A stretch of 64,000 nucleotides of DNA from Streptomyces sp. Ru62 (GTDB taxonomy: Bacteria > Actinomycetota > Actinomycetes > Streptomycetales > Streptomycetaceae), in contig NZ_PQSU01000010.1 in assembly GCF_002920615.1 (NCBI RefSeq), positions 62,001-126,000 on the forward strand, read 5' to 3'. The translations under genes were made by a program, and so were the position numbers. The stretch's first letter is position 1. Each line of letters opens with the position of its first letter. Under the pieces are notes generated by a model. It was not told where the DNA came from, did not search any database, and saw nothing but the letters and a program-made list of their open reading frames with translations. Shown one piece after another: positions 42,203 through 50,561 of the stretch.

Positions 42203-42904
42203 ATGCCCACCATGACCCCACGTGCCGTCGGCCCCCGCGCGGGCGCCACAGTCGTCCTCACCGCCCTCGCCGCGGCGGGCGCGTCATGGGTGGCGGCGCC
42301 GAGCGCGGTGGCCCAGGGCGAGAACGGCGACATCAGGATTCACGACGAGCGTCACCTGCACGGAACGCCGCTCGTGGGGTCGGCCAAGGACGATCCCGTG
42401 GTCTGCCGGTTCTATCTGGAGGCCGTCAACTTCGACACGCTCACCAGCATCGCCTACACCATCACCCCGCAGCCCCCGCTCCCCACCGCCGCCACCGTCG
42501 CCGGGACCATCCAGCTCGCCGGGGGCGCCGGGCACACCGATCCGCTCGGCCTCGCGGACGGTCAGTACAAGATCAGCTGGATCGTGGGCACGCCCGCCGC
42601 CCTGAAGGAGAAGGTCTTCCGCGTCAACTGCAAGGACGGGCGCCACGAGGGCGAGCACGGGCCGGGCGGGCAGATCTCCGACGGTCAGCACGACAACTCC
42701 GACGGCCGGCACGACGGCGACGCCTCCTGGGGCAAGGACGACCAGAACGGCCCCAGGGGCGGGGTGCACGCGGGCGGCGGCGGTCTCATCGACAGGGCCG
42801 CCGCCTACTCCCCGGTGGCCGCCGCGGGTGCCGTGGGTCTGATCGCCGTCTGTGCTGTCGTGTACATCCGGCTGATCCGCCGGCGGCCCCATGGCGCCGC
42901 GTAG
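42203..42904 (+). CDS. Exported, membrane-anchored protein paired with a sortase
   Basis: 233-residue protein of unknown family. Signal peptide about residues 1-37 (SAVAQ end), a roughly 105-residue beta-rich domain with two cysteines (VVCRFYLEAVNF... FRVNCKD), a charged linker rich in His, Asp and Gly (about 150-193), then a C-terminal helix (AAAGAVGLIAVCAVVYIRLI) and an RRRPHG tail. This is the layout of wall-anchored proteins but without an LPxTG-like site. GGAGGAG lies before ATG 42203. Overlaps the class F sortase gene by 14 nt; may be its substrate. Confidence 0.75.
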   Translation: MPTMTPRAVGPRAGATVVLTALAAAGASWVAAPSAVAQGENGDIRIHDERHLHGTPLVGSAKDDPVVCRFYLEAVNFDTLTSIAYTITPQPPLPTAATVAGTIQLAGGAGHTDPLGLADGQYKISWIVGTPAALKEKVFRVNCKDGRHEGEHGPGGQISDGQHDNSDGRHDGDASWGKDDQNGPRGGVHAGGGGLIDRAAAYSPVAAAGAVGLIAVCAVVYIRLIRRRPHGAA

Positions 42905-43562
42905 GTACCGGCGCAGGCCCTGGTACCGCACTCGCGCCTACCGTCTCGCCAGGACGGCCCTGCTGGTGTTCGTCCTGGTGACGGTGGGGTCGCGCTGCGG
43001 GTCGGGCGGCGGAGCGGCAGGGACCGGCCCGCACGCCGTGGCGGCCGGTACGGACTCCGCCCGCGTCGAGCCGACCGCTCCTCCGGCGCCGCCGCCCCGC
43101 CCGCTGCCCCGGTCCCGGCCGACGTCCTTCCGTGTCCCCTCCCTGGGCATCGACGCCCCGATCACCCCGCTCCGCCTCGACCGGAACCGGGAGCTGGAGA
43201 CACCGCCCGTCGACAGACCGCGGCTGGTCGGCTGGTACCAGGGCGGCCCCACGCCCGGCGAGGCCGGCACCGCCGTCGCCGTCGGCCACCGCGACACCCG
43301 CACCGGACCCGCCGTCTTCGCCGGCCTCGCCCAGGTCAAGCCCGGCAAGCCGGTGGAGGTCCGGCGGGCGGACGGCCGCGTCGCCGTCTACTCCGTCGAC
43401 CGGGTGAAGGTCTACGACAAGGCCGGCTTCCCTGACAAGGAGGTCTACGGCCCGACCGGGCGCCCGGAACTGCGCGTGCTCACCTGTGGCGGCCTGTTCA
43501 GCCGGCGGACCGGCTACACCAGCAACGTGGTGGTCTTCGCCCATCTGACCGCGACCAGGTGA
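42891..43562 (+). CDS. Class F sortase
   Basis: 223-residue transpeptidase that attaches exported proteins to the cell wall. An N-terminal membrane helix (LARTALLVFVLVTVGSRC) is followed by a Pro-rich linker and a sortase domain. The catalytic residues are His in VGHRDT, Cys in VLTCGGLF, and Arg in SRRTGYTSN. Overlap with the upstream exported-protein gene implies a substrate/enzyme pair. Streptomyces class F sortases are poorly characterised. Followed by a strong hairpin. Confidence 0.9.
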   Translation: MAPRRYRRRPWYRTRAYRLARTALLVFVLVTVGSRCGSGGGAAGTGPHAVAAGTDSARVEPTAPPAPPPRPLPRSRPTSFRVPSLGIDAPITPLRLDRNRELETPPVDRPRLVGWYQGGPTPGEAGTAVAVGHRDTRTGPAVFAGLAQVKPGKPVEVRRADGRVAVYSVDRVKVYDKAGFPDKEVYGPTGRPELRVLTCGGLFSRRTGYTSNVVVFAHLTATR

Positions 43563-43567
43563 CGGGT

Positions 43568-43608
43568 GGACCGGCCGGTGCGGGCAGCGCGCCCGCGCCG
43601 GCCGGCCC
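43568..43608 (+). terminator. Hairpin after the class F sortase gene
   Basis: A long GC stem: GCGGGC with GCCCGC around the AGCGC loop, extended by GGCCGG-type pairs with one G.U, giving about fifteen base pairs between 43571-43585 and 43591-43605. It begins 9 nt after the stop. Confidence 0.75.
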
Positions 43609-43660
43609 CTTCGCGATGAGGTCCCGGAACATCCGCTGTCCGGGAACGTCTGGCGCAGGA

Positions 43661-43679
43661 AAACTATCATCGCTAGTTT
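43661..43679. promoter_or_regulatory. TetR-type operator, copy 1 (upstream of aldehyde dehydrogenase)
   Basis: AAACTA-N7-TAGTTT, 19 bp, starts 58 nt before the aldehyde dehydrogenase gene. The same architecture with one arm change occurs at 47715-47733, before the TetR and acyl-CoA dehydrogenase genes. Both are A/T-rich islands in GC-rich DNA. Confidence 0.75.
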
Positions 43680-43718
43680 GTGTGCCGGACGACGCGGACC
43701 CGCCGGGAGGACACAGCA

Positions 43719-45107
43719 ATGAAGGCACACGACGGCCTCTACATCGACGGCGCCTGGCGCCCCGCCGGGAGCGGGGACGAGATCGAGGTCGTGAACCCCG
43801 CCGACGAGCAGGTCATCGCCCGGGTCCCGGCCGGTTCGGCCCTGGACGTCGACACCGCCGTACGCGCCGCGCGGGCCGCGCTCCCCGCGTGGGCCGCCAC
43901 GCCCCCGGCCGAACGCGCCGCGCGCCTGGCCGCTCTCCGGGACGCGCTCGTGGCCCGCAAGGACGAGATCGCCGCGACGGTCACCGCGGAACTCGGCTCG
44001 CCCCTGCCGTTCTCCCAGGCCGTGCACGCGGCCGTGCCGATCGCGGTGGCGGGCTCCTACGCCGAGCTGGCCGCCGGCCACTCCTTCGAGGAGAGGGTCG
44101 GCAACTCGACGGTCCTGCACGAGCCGATCGGCGTGGTCGGCGCCATCACCCCCTGGAACTACCCCCTCCACCAGATCGTCGCCAAGGTCGCCCCGGCCCT
44201 CGCCGCCGGCTGCACGATCGTCGTCAAGCCCGCCGAGGACACCCCGCTCACCGCCCAGCTGTTCGCCGAGGCGGTGCACGAGGCGGGCGTGCCCGCCGGC
44301 GTGTTCAACCTGGTCACCGGTCTCGGCCCGGTCGCCGGACAGGCGCTCGCCGAGCACCCGGGCGTCGACCTCGTCTCCTTCACCGGCTCCACGGCGGTCG
44401 GCCGGCGGATCGGCGCGGTGGCCGGCGCGGCCGTGAAGAAGGTCGCCCTGGAACTCGGCGGCAAGTCCGCCAACGTCATCCTGCCGAGCGCCGACCTCGC
44501 CAGGGCCGTGAACGTCGGTGTCGCCAACGTGATGTCCAACTCCGGGCAGACCTGCAGCGCCTGGACCCGCATGCTCGTCCACCGCGACCGCTACGCCGAG
44601 GCCGTCGAACTCGCCGCGACTGCCGCCGCGAAGTACGGCGACCGCATCGGACCGCTGGTCAGTGCCGGACAGCAGGCCCGGGTGCGCGGTTACATCGAGA
44701 AGGGCGTCGCGGAGGGCGCCCGGCTCGTCGCGGGCGGCCCCGAATCCCCGCGCGAGCGCGGCTGGTTCGTCAGCCCGACGGTCTTCGCGGACGTCACCCC
44801 GGACATGACCATCGCCCAGGAGGAGATCTTCGGCCCGGTCCTGTCGATCCTGAGGTACGACGACGAGGACGACGCCCTGCGCATCGCCAACGGCACGGTG
44901 TACGGCCTCGCGGGCGCCGTGTGGGCCGCGGAGGAGGCCGAGGCGGTGGCCTTCGCGCGCCGCATGGACACCGGTCAGGTCGACATCAACGGCGGCCGGT
45001 TCAACCCGCTCGCGCCCTTCGGCGGTTACAAGCAGTCCGGAGTCGGCCGGGAACTCGGGGCGCACGGACTCGCCGAGTACCTCCAGACCAAGTCCCTCCA
45101 GTTCTGA
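43719..45107 (+). CDS. NAD(P)-dependent aldehyde dehydrogenase
   Basis: 462-residue ALDH. Cofactor-binding and catalytic motifs: [11 protein letters not shown], general-base Glu in LELGGKS, nucleophile Cys in [14 protein letters not shown], and [17 protein letters not shown] at the C-terminus. Oxidises aldehydes to carboxylates; substrate unknown. ATG 43719 has GGGAGG 9 nt upstream. First gene of an operon with the alcohol dehydrogenase; preceded by an operator shared with the acyl-CoA dehydrogenase locus, so they may break down one aliphatic or aromatic alcohol. Confidence 0.93.
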   Translation: MKAHDGLYIDGAWRPAGSGDEIEVVNPADEQVIARVPAGSALDVDTAVRAARAALPAWAATPPAERAARLAALRDALVARKDEIAATVTAELGSPLPFSQAVHAAVPIAVAGSYAELAAGHSFEERVGNSTVLHEPIGVVGAITPWNYPLHQIVAKVAPALAAGCTIVVKPAEDTPLTAQLFAEAVHEAGVPAGVFNLVTGLGPVAGQALAEHPGVDLVSFTGSTAVGRRIGAVAGAAVKKVALELGGKSANVILPSADLARAVNVGVANVMSNSGQTCSAWTRMLVHRDRYAEAVELAATAAAKYGDRIGPLVSAGQQARVRGYIEKGVAEGARLVAGGPESPRERGWFVSPTVFADVTPDMTIAQEEIFGPVLSILRYDDEDDALRIANGTVYGLAGAVWAAEEAEAVAFARRMDTGQVDINGGRFNPLAPFGGYKQSGVGRELGAHGLAEYLQTKSLQF

Positions 45108-45122
45108 GGAGTTCCGTCACCC

Positions 45123-46205
45123 ATGGCCGTACGAGCCGCCGTCCTGCCCGCCATCGGCGCCCCGCTGGAGATCACCGGCATCGAGCTGCCCGACCCGGGT
45201 CCCGGACAGGTCCGGGTCCGCCTCGCCGCCGCCGGCGTCTGCCACTCCGACCTGTCCCTGTCCGACGGCACCATGCGGGTGCCGGTCCCGGCCGTCCTCG
45301 GCCACGAGGGCGCGGGCACGGTCGTCGCCGTCGGGGAGGGCGTCACCCATGTCTCACCCGGGTCCCCGGTCGTCCTCAACTGGGCGCCGTCCTGCGGAAG
45401 TTGCCACGCCTGCGCGCTGGGCGAGGTCTGGCTGTGCGCCAACGCGCTGAACGGCGCGGCCGACGTTCACGCCCGCACCGCCGACGGCACCGACCTGCAC
45501 CCCGGTCTGAACGTGGCCGCGTTCGCCGAGGAGACGGTGGTCGCCGCGTCCTGCGTGCTGCCGCTGCCGGACGGTGTGCCGCTGGTGGACGCCGCCCTGC
45601 TGGGCTGCGCCGTCCTCACCGGCTACGGCGCGGTGCACCACTCGGCGCGGGTCCGGGCCGGTGAGACGGTCGCCGTGTTCGGCGTCGGCGGAGTCGGCCT
45701 CGCCACGCTGCAAGCGGCCCGCATCGCGGGGGCGTCCCGGATCATCGCCGTCGACGTCTCCCCCGGGAAGGAGGAGCTGGCCCGCGCCGCCGGCGCCACG
45801 GACTACGTCCTCGCCTCCGAGAACACCCCCCGCGAGATCCGCGGCCTCACCGGCAAGCAGGGCGTCGACGTCTCCGTGGAGTGCGTGGGCCGCGCGGTCT
45901 CCATCCGGGCGGCCTGGGAGTCCACGCGCCGGGGCGGCCGTACGACGGTCGTCGGCATCGGCGGCAAGGACCAGCAGGTCACCTTCAACGCCCTGGAGCT
46001 CTTCCACTGGGGCCGCACCCTCTCCGGCTGCGTCTACGGCAACAGCGACCCGTCCCGCGACGTACCGCTCCTCGCCGAGCACGTGAGGGAGGGCCGCCTG
46101 GACCTCTCCGCCCTGGTCACCGACCGGATCACCCTGGAGGACATCCCGGCGGCCTTCGCGAACATGCTGGCGGGGAAGGGGGGACGCGCGCTGGTGGTGT
46201 TCTGA
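45123..46205 (+). CDS. Zinc-dependent alcohol dehydrogenase
   Basis: 360-residue medium-chain dehydrogenase. Catalytic zinc site: GVCHSDL... GHEGAGTVV; structural zinc: four cysteines in CGSCHACALGEVWLC. Rossmann motif VAVFGVGGVGLATLQAARIAGA. Interconverts alcohol and aldehyde with NAD(P). ATG follows the ALDH stop by 15 nt, forming an alcohol-to-acid pathway with it. Operator at 43661 probably controls both. Followed by a dispersed repeat. Confidence 0.93.
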   Translation: MAVRAAVLPAIGAPLEITGIELPDPGPGQVRVRLAAAGVCHSDLSLSDGTMRVPVPAVLGHEGAGTVVAVGEGVTHVSPGSPVVLNWAPSCGSCHACALGEVWLCANALNGAADVHARTADGTDLHPGLNVAAFAEETVVAASCVLPLPDGVPLVDAALLGCAVLTGYGAVHHSARVRAGETVAVFGVGGVGLATLQAARIAGASRIIAVDVSPGKEELARAAGATDYVLASENTPREIRGLTGKQGVDVSVECVGRAVSIRAAWESTRRGGRTTVVGIGGKDQQVTFNALELFHWGRTLSGCVYGNSDPSRDVPLLAEHVREGRLDLSALVTDRITLEDIPAAFANMLAGKGGRALVVF

Positions 46206-46211
46206 GGGTGG

Positions 46212-46254
46212 GCGCCCCGAGGGGGTGGGGGCAACCGCGCGACCGGCCACGACG
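46212..46254 (+). repeat. Dispersed intergenic repeat, copy 2
   Basis: GCGCCCCGAGGGGGTGGGGG, then CAACCGCGCGACCGGCCACGACG, resembles copies at 32926 and 59941. Located 7 nt after the alcohol dehydrogenase stop; its GCGCCCC-GAG-GGGG start can form a hairpin. Confidence 0.55.
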
Positions 46255-46283
46255 CACCCGCACTCGGCGCGGACCCCGCCCCC

Positions 46284-47006
46284 TCAGCCGGTCTCCAGCC
46301 AGGGCCGCCCGGAGATCCCGAGCAGGTCGGAGAACACCCGCTCCCCCGACGCGGTCACCGCGACCGCCCGCCCCGACCCCACGCGCACGCACCACCCCGC
46401 CTCCAGCGCCCGACGGCACAACGCCGCGCCCGCCGCCCCGGCGAGATGGGGTCGCCGTTCCGTCCAGTCGAGGCACGCGCGGGCCAGTGGGCGCCGGCCG
46501 CCGGGGTCCAGGGGCACACCCGCCGCACCGAACCACTCCACCCCCGCGTCCGTCAGCGCGAACCCGGTGTCCTGCCGCAGCAGCCCGCGCCGGGTCAGCG
46601 CGTCGGTGAGCACGACCCCGAGCCGCCCGGCGAGATGGTCGTAACAGGTCCGCCCCCGGGCCATGGCGGCACCGGCGCTCGCCTCCCGCAGGGTGCGCGG
46701 GGGGCGCCGTACCACCGCCGCGGGCACCTGCGCGGCGAGGTCCTCGACCAGTTGCGCCACCCGCGCGTCGGCCAGCCGCACATACCGGTGCCGGCCCTGC
46801 CGTTCCTCCGCGAGCAGCCCGCCGGCCACCAGCTTGCCGAGGTGCTCGCTCAGGGTGGAGGCGGCGACCCCGGCGTGCCGGGCCAGCTCACCGGCCGTCC
46901 ACGCCCGCCCGTCCAGCAGCGCCAGCAGACACGCGGCCCGGGTCCGGTCGGCGATCAGCCCGGCCATCGCCGCCAGCGCCGCCGCCTGGGGGTTCTCGGT
47001 GCTCAT
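46284..47006 (-). CDS. ArsR-like winged-helix regulator
   Basis: 240-residue DNA-binding protein. N-terminal ArsR-type winged helix at about 15-75 (AACLLALLDGRAWTAGELARHAGVAASTLSEHLGKLVAGGLLAEERQGRHRYVRLA), then a second part of unknown fold (about 90-240) with several Arg/Gly/Ala-rich helices. No metal-binding cysteine motif of ArsR is seen (a C at the start of the recognition region and another later, but not CxC). Faces away from the dehydrogenases; stop 78 nt from the alcohol dehydrogenase stop. Target unknown. Confidence 0.82.
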   Translation of the reverse strand: MSTENPQAAALAAMAGLIADRTRAACLLALLDGRAWTAGELARHAGVAASTLSEHLGKLVAGGLLAEERQGRHRYVRLADARVAQLVEDLAAQVPAAVVRRPPRTLREASAGAAMARGRTCYDHLAGRLGVVLTDALTRRGLLRQDTGFALTDAGVEWFGAAGVPLDPGGRRPLARACLDWTERRPHLAGAAGAALCRRALEAGWCVRVGSGRAVAVTASGERVFSDLLGISGRPWLETG

Positions 47007-47052
47007 GCCCCCAGCATGCGGGACCGTCGGTTCGGCGGCGGCCGAAGCGTCC

Positions 47053-47688
47053 TCACACCCGGACCTGCCGGTACTGCTGCGCCAGCCCGTCCAGCAGCGC
47101 GGCGAGCCCCGCCTCGAAGGCCCGCTCGTCGATCTTCTCCTGCTGCTCGGCGAGCAGATGGGCCTGCCCGAGGTGGGGGTAGTCGGCGGGGTCGTAGGCG
47201 CTCGCGTCGTCCACGAAGCCGCCGGCGAAGGAACCGAGGGCCGAGCCCATGATGAAGTACCGCATCAGCGCGCCGATGGAGGTCGCCTGCGCCGGCGGCC
47301 AGCCCGCGTCGACCATCGCGCCGTAGACCGCGTCGGCCAGCCGCAGCGCGGCCGGGCGGCGGCCGGGGCCCCGGGCGAGGACGGGGACGATGTTCGGGTG
47401 GTCGCGCAGGGCGGCCCGGTAGGAGACGGCCCAGTCGTGCAGCGCGGTCCGCCAGTCCCGGCCGTCCTCGAACATCGACAGGTCGACCTGGGCGCTCACC
47501 GAGTCCGCCACCGCCTCCAGGATCTCGTCCTTGGTGCGGAAGTGGTTGTAGAGCGAGGGCCCGCTCACTCCCAGCTCGGCGGCGAGCCGGCGCGTGGAGA
47601 CGGCCGCCAGACCCTCCCGGTCCACGAGGTCCCGGGCCGTCTCGACGATCCGGTCGGTGCTGAGGAGGGGCTTGCGCGGTCGGGCCAT
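47053..47688 (-). CDS. TetR family regulator of the dehydrogenase/acyl-CoA dehydrogenase loci
   Basis: 211-residue regulator: DNA-binding helices in RIVETARDLVDREGLAAVSTRRLAAELGVSGPSLYNHFRTKDEILEAV (about 13-59), then a TetR_C-like effector domain (HPNIVPVLARGPGRRPAALRLADAVYGAMVDAGW). ATG 47688 (MARPRK start); ATG 47697 three codons upstream is also possible. No ribosome site is obvious, so the mRNA may be nearly leaderless. Divergent from acyl-CoA dehydrogenase with a 19-bp operator in between; the same operator lies 4 kb away before the ALDH gene. Confidence 0.87.
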   Translation of the reverse strand: MARPRKPLLSTDRIVETARDLVDREGLAAVSTRRLAAELGVSGPSLYNHFRTKDEILEAVADSVSAQVDLSMFEDGRDWRTALHDWAVSYRAALRDHPNIVPVLARGPGRRPAALRLADAVYGAMVDAGWPPAQATSIGALMRYFIMGSALGSFAGGFVDDASAYDPADYPHLGQAHLLAEQQEKIDERAFEAGLAALLDGLAQQYRQVRV

Positions 47689-47714
47689 GGCGCACATAGT
47701 AGGGCTGCGACTGG

Positions 47715-47733
47715 AAACTAGCAGTGCTAATTT
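47715..47733. promoter_or_regulatory. TetR-type operator, copy 2 (TetR/acyl-CoA dehydrogenase)
   Basis: AAACTA-N7-TAATTT, 19 bp. Differs by one arm position from the copy at 43661. Located 27 nt from the TetR start and 43 nt from the acyl-CoA dehydrogenase start. Expected autoregulatory and divergent control. Confidence 0.8.
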
Positions 47734-47775
47734 AAATGTCCGGCTTTCAAGATCCATGGTGACAGAGGTGATCTC

Positions 47776-48930
47776 ATGGTGAGCCTGGGGCTCAGCGAGG
47801 AGCAGACGGCCGTACGACGGCTCGCCCGGGACTTCGTGGAGCGCGAGATCGCCCCGCACGTGGTCGCCTGGGACCGCGCCGAGGAGGTCGACCGGGGCAT
47901 CGTGAAGAAGCTCGGCGAGGTCGGCTTCCTCGGCCTGACCGTGCCCGAGGAGTACGGCGGCTCCGGCGGCGATCACCTCGCCTACTGCCTGGTCACCGAG
48001 GAGCTGGGGCGCGGCGACTCCTCGGTCCGCGGGATCGTCTCCGTCTCCCTGGGGCTCGTCGCCAAGACGATCGCCGCCTGGGGGAGCGAGGAGCAGAAGC
48101 GGCGCTGGCTCCCGGGCCTGACCGCGGGCGAGTACGTCGGCTGCTTCGGCCTCACCGAGCCCGGCACCGGCTCCGACGCCGGCAACCTCACCACCCGGGC
48201 CGTGCGCGACGGCGACGACTACGTCGTGAACGGCACCAAGATGTTCATCACCAACGGCACCTGGGCGGATGTCGTCCTGCTCTTCGCCCGCTCCACCGAC
48301 GCCCCCGGCCACAAGGGCGTGTCCGCCTTCCTCGTGCCCACCGACACCCCCGGCCTGACCCGCCGTACCGTCCACGGCAAGCTCGGCCTGCGCGGCCAGG
48401 CCACCGCCGAACTCGTCCTCCAGGACGTGCGGGTGCCCGCCTCGGCGATGCTCGGGGCGGAGGGCAAGGGCTTCTCCGTCGCCATGTCCGCGCTCGCCAA
48501 GGGGCGGATGTCGGTGGCCGCCGGCTGTGTCGGGATAGCCCAGGCCGCGCTGGACGCGGCCGTGAAGTACGCCGGTGAGCGGGAGCAGTTCGGCAAGCCG
48601 ATCGCCCGCCACCAACTGGTGCAGGAGCTGATCAGCGACATCGCCGTCGACGTGGACGCGGCCCGGCTGCTGACCTGGCGGGTCGCCGACCTCATCGACC
48701 GCGGCGAGCCGTTCGCCGTGGAGTCCTCCAAGGCCAAGCTGTTCGCCTCCGAGGCCGCGGTGCGCGCCGCCAACAACGCCCTCCAGGTCTTCGGCGGCTA
48801 CGGCTACATCGACGAGTACCCGGCCGGCAAGCTCCTGCGCGACGCCCGCGTGATGACCCTCTACGAGGGCACCAGCCAGATCCAGAAGCTGCTCATCGGC
48901 CGCTCCCTGACCGGGGTCTCGGCCTTCTGA
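47776..48930 (+). CDS. Acyl-CoA dehydrogenase
   Basis: 384-residue FAD flavoprotein, alpha,beta-dehydrogenation of acyl-CoA. Key blocks: SEEQTAVRRLARDFVEREIAPH at the start, GCFGLTEPGTGSDAGNLTTRA (FAD/acyl-CoA binding), FITNGTWADVVLLFAR and, near the C-terminus, QVFGGYGYIDEYPAGKLLRDARVMTLYEGTSQIQKLLIGRSL with catalytic base Glu in YEGTSQIQ. Substrate chain unknown. ATG start with GGTGA-like upstream; operator at 47715 suggests repression by the neighbouring TetR. Likely acts together with the ALDH/ADH operon on one pathway. Confidence 0.93.
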   Translation: MVSLGLSEEQTAVRRLARDFVEREIAPHVVAWDRAEEVDRGIVKKLGEVGFLGLTVPEEYGGSGGDHLAYCLVTEELGRGDSSVRGIVSVSLGLVAKTIAAWGSEEQKRRWLPGLTAGEYVGCFGLTEPGTGSDAGNLTTRAVRDGDDYVVNGTKMFITNGTWADVVLLFARSTDAPGHKGVSAFLVPTDTPGLTRRTVHGKLGLRGQATAELVLQDVRVPASAMLGAEGKGFSVAMSALAKGRMSVAAGCVGIAQAALDAAVKYAGEREQFGKPIARHQLVQELISDIAVDVDAARLLTWRVADLIDRGEPFAVESSKAKLFASEAAVRAANNALQVFGGYGYIDEYPAGKLLRDARVMTLYEGTSQIQKLLIGRSLTGVSAF

Positions 48931-48940
48931 GTACCTGCCG

Positions 48941-48965
48941 CCGCCGGTTCTGAGTATCCCGGCGG
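48941..48965 (+). terminator. Weak hairpin after the acyl-CoA dehydrogenase gene
   Basis: CCGCCGG-N11-CCGGCGG gives a 7-bp stem 11 nt after the stop. A modest candidate. Confidence 0.35.
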
Positions 48966-49001
48966 ATGTGGCGCGGGCCACGTCCGCCGATGCTGGGACC
49001 C

Positions 49002-49289
49002 ATGAGTGACACACCGGTCAAGCAGCAGAGCACGGCCGCGTTCTACGGGCAGGCCGTCGCCTCCTTCGCGGTCGCCATGGCGGCCACCGCCATCGGCATC
49101 GCCCGGCTCGACGCCAGCGCCTGGGTCCGCGGCTTCCTGGCGATCGCCGTCCTGTACCTCGTCACCTCCGCCTTCACCCTCGCCAAGGTGATCCGGGACC
49201 GGCAGGAGGCCGGGCAGATCGTCAGCCGGGTCGACCAGGCCCGGCTGGAGAAGCTGCTCGCCGAGCACGACCCCTTCGAAAAGCTCTGA
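49002..49289 (+). CDS. YiaA/YiaB family inner-membrane protein
   Basis: 95-residue protein with two predicted membrane helices (FYGQAVASFAVAMAATAIGIARLD and GFLAIAVLYLVTSAFTLAKVIRD), matching the YiaA/YiaB two-helix family, whose function is unknown. The charged C-terminal tail (RQEAGQIVSRVDQARLEKLLAEHDPFEKL) is probably cytoplasmic. ATG 49002 is preferred to the longer in-frame ATG at 48966. The gene ends just before a CTAAGC-type site. Context offers no functional clue. Confidence 0.85.
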   Translation: MSDTPVKQQSTAAFYGQAVASFAVAMAATAIGIARLDASAWVRGFLAIAVLYLVTSAFTLAKVIRDRQEAGQIVSRVDQARLEKLLAEHDPFEKL

Positions 49290-49298
49290 GCGGCTCCG

Positions 49299-49314
49299 CT
49301 AAGCGCCCGCTCAC
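49299..49314. promoter_or_regulatory. CTAAGC operator upstream of tetR
   Basis: CTAAGC-GCCC-GCTCAC: left arm perfect, right arm differs in two of six positions from the ideal GCTTAG. Same left-arm sequence and 4-bp spacing as 50482-50497. Confidence 0.5.
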
Positions 49315-49362
49315 CGTCGGCGGTATGGTGGTGCTCCTGTCACCGAGAGGGGCGAGCGAGCG

Positions 49363-49986
49363 ATGAGTACGGCGCAGGAGACGACCGGCGGCGAAGTGGA
49401 GCCGTGGGAAGAGGTCACCCCTGACGCGGCCCGGCGGCTGCTCGTCGCGGCCGTGGAGGCCTTCGCCGAGCGTGGCTACCACGCGACGACGACCCGTGAC
49501 ATCGCGGGCCGCGCCGGCATGAGCCCGGCCGCGCTCTACATCCACTACAAGACCAAGGAAGAGCTGCTCCACCGGATCAGCCGCATCGGCCACGACAAGG
49601 CCCTCGACATCCTGCGCACCGCGGCCCGGCGGGAGGGGACCGCGGCCGAGCGGCTGGCCGACGCGGTCAGCTCCTTCGTCCGCTGGCACGCGGGCCGCCG
49701 CACCACCGCGCGGGTCGTCCAGTACGAACTCGACGCCCTCGGCCCGGAGGCCCGCGCGGAGATCGTCGCGCTGCGCCGCCAGGTGGACGCGGAGGTGCGC
49801 GGGATCATCGAGGACGGCGTGGCCTCGGGCGAGTTCGACGTGCCGGACGTCCAGGGCACCACGCTCGCCGTGCTGTCGCTGTGCATCGACGTGGCCCGCT
49901 GGTTCAACGTGAACGGCCCGCGCACCCCCGAGGAGGTCGGCGCGCTCTACGCCGACCTCGTGCTGCGCATGGTCGGGGCCGGGTAG
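49363..49986 (+). CDS. TetR family transcriptional regulator
   Basis: 207-residue regulator: helices ARRLLVAAVEAFAERGYHATTTRDIAGRAGMSPAALYIHYKTKEELLHRISRIGHD (about 23-78), then a C-terminal effector domain. ATG 49363 with GGGGCG upstream. Two related CTAAGC-type palindromes lie upstream of it and upstream of the MaoC gene/soxR divergence, making a small regulon plausible. MaoC-type targets suggest acyl-CoA or enoyl-CoA sensing, as in other actinobacterial fatty-acid TetR regulators. Confidence 0.87.
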   Translation: MSTAQETTGGEVEPWEEVTPDAARRLLVAAVEAFAERGYHATTTRDIAGRAGMSPAALYIHYKTKEELLHRISRIGHDKALDILRTAARREGTAAERLADAVSSFVRWHAGRRTTARVVQYELDALGPEARAEIVALRRQVDAEVRGIIEDGVASGEFDVPDVQGTTLAVLSLCIDVARWFNVNGPRTPEEVGALYADLVLRMVGAG

Positions 49987-49995
49987 CCCCCTGGC

Positions 49996-50457
49996 CTACA
50001 CGTAGTACCGGGACACCGACTCGGCGACGCACACCGGCTTGTCGCCGCCCTCGCGCTCCACGGTGAACGCGACCGTCACCTGCACACCACCGGTGACGTC
50101 CTCGACGCCGGTGATCCTGCCGGTGGCGCGCAGCCGGGAGCCGACGGGGACCGGGGCGGGGAAGCGGACCTTGTTCGTGCCGTAGTTGACGCCCATCTTC
50201 ACGCCCTCGACCTGGATGAGCTGCGGCCCGAACAGCGGGAGCAGGGACAGGGTGAGGTAGCCGTGGGCGATGGTGGTCCCGAACGGTCCGGCGGCGGCCT
50301 TCTCCGGGTCCACGTGGATCCACTGGTGGTCCCCCGTCGCCTCGGCGAACAGGTCGATCCGCTTCTGGTCGATCTCCACCCAGTCGGTGGGGCCCAGCTC
50401 CTCGCCCACGGCCGCCCGCAGCTCGTCGGGGGAGGTGAAGGTCCTCGGTTCTGCCAT
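49996..50457 (-). CDS. MaoC family dehydratase
   Basis: 153-residue hotdog-fold protein. MaoC hallmarks: IDLFAEATGDHQWIHVDPEKAAAGPFGTTIAHGYLTLSLLP (hydratase catalytic Asp/His in GDHQWIH). Typically hydrates 2-enoyl-CoA or removes water from 3-hydroxyacyl-CoA. Convergent with the tetR gene 10 nt away; its 5' side faces the CTAAGC palindrome at 50482. Start ATG 50457. Confidence 0.9.
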   Translation of the reverse strand: MAEPRTFTSPDELRAAVGEELGPTDWVEIDQKRIDLFAEATGDHQWIHVDPEKAAAGPFGTTIAHGYLTLSLLPLFGPQLIQVEGVKMGVNYGTNKVRFPAPVPVGSRLRATGRITGVEDVTGGVQVTVAFTVEREGGDKPVCVAESVSRYYV

Positions 50458-50481
50458 GTTCCCGGCCTCTCGCTCGCGTCT

Positions 50482-50497
50482 CTAAGCAACTGCTTAG
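50482..50497. promoter_or_regulatory. CTAAGC palindrome between maoC and soxR
   Basis: CTAAGC-AACT-GCTTAG, perfect 6-bp arms and 4-bp spacer, 25 nt from the MaoC gene start and 65 nt from soxR. TetR-type operator shape; probably bound by the adjacent TetR. Confidence 0.7.
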
Positions 50498-50561
50498 CAT
50501 GGTCGGGCGGGCGGTCGATGTCAACGGACCACGGACCGGCGGGGTGGGTAATCTCTGGGGA

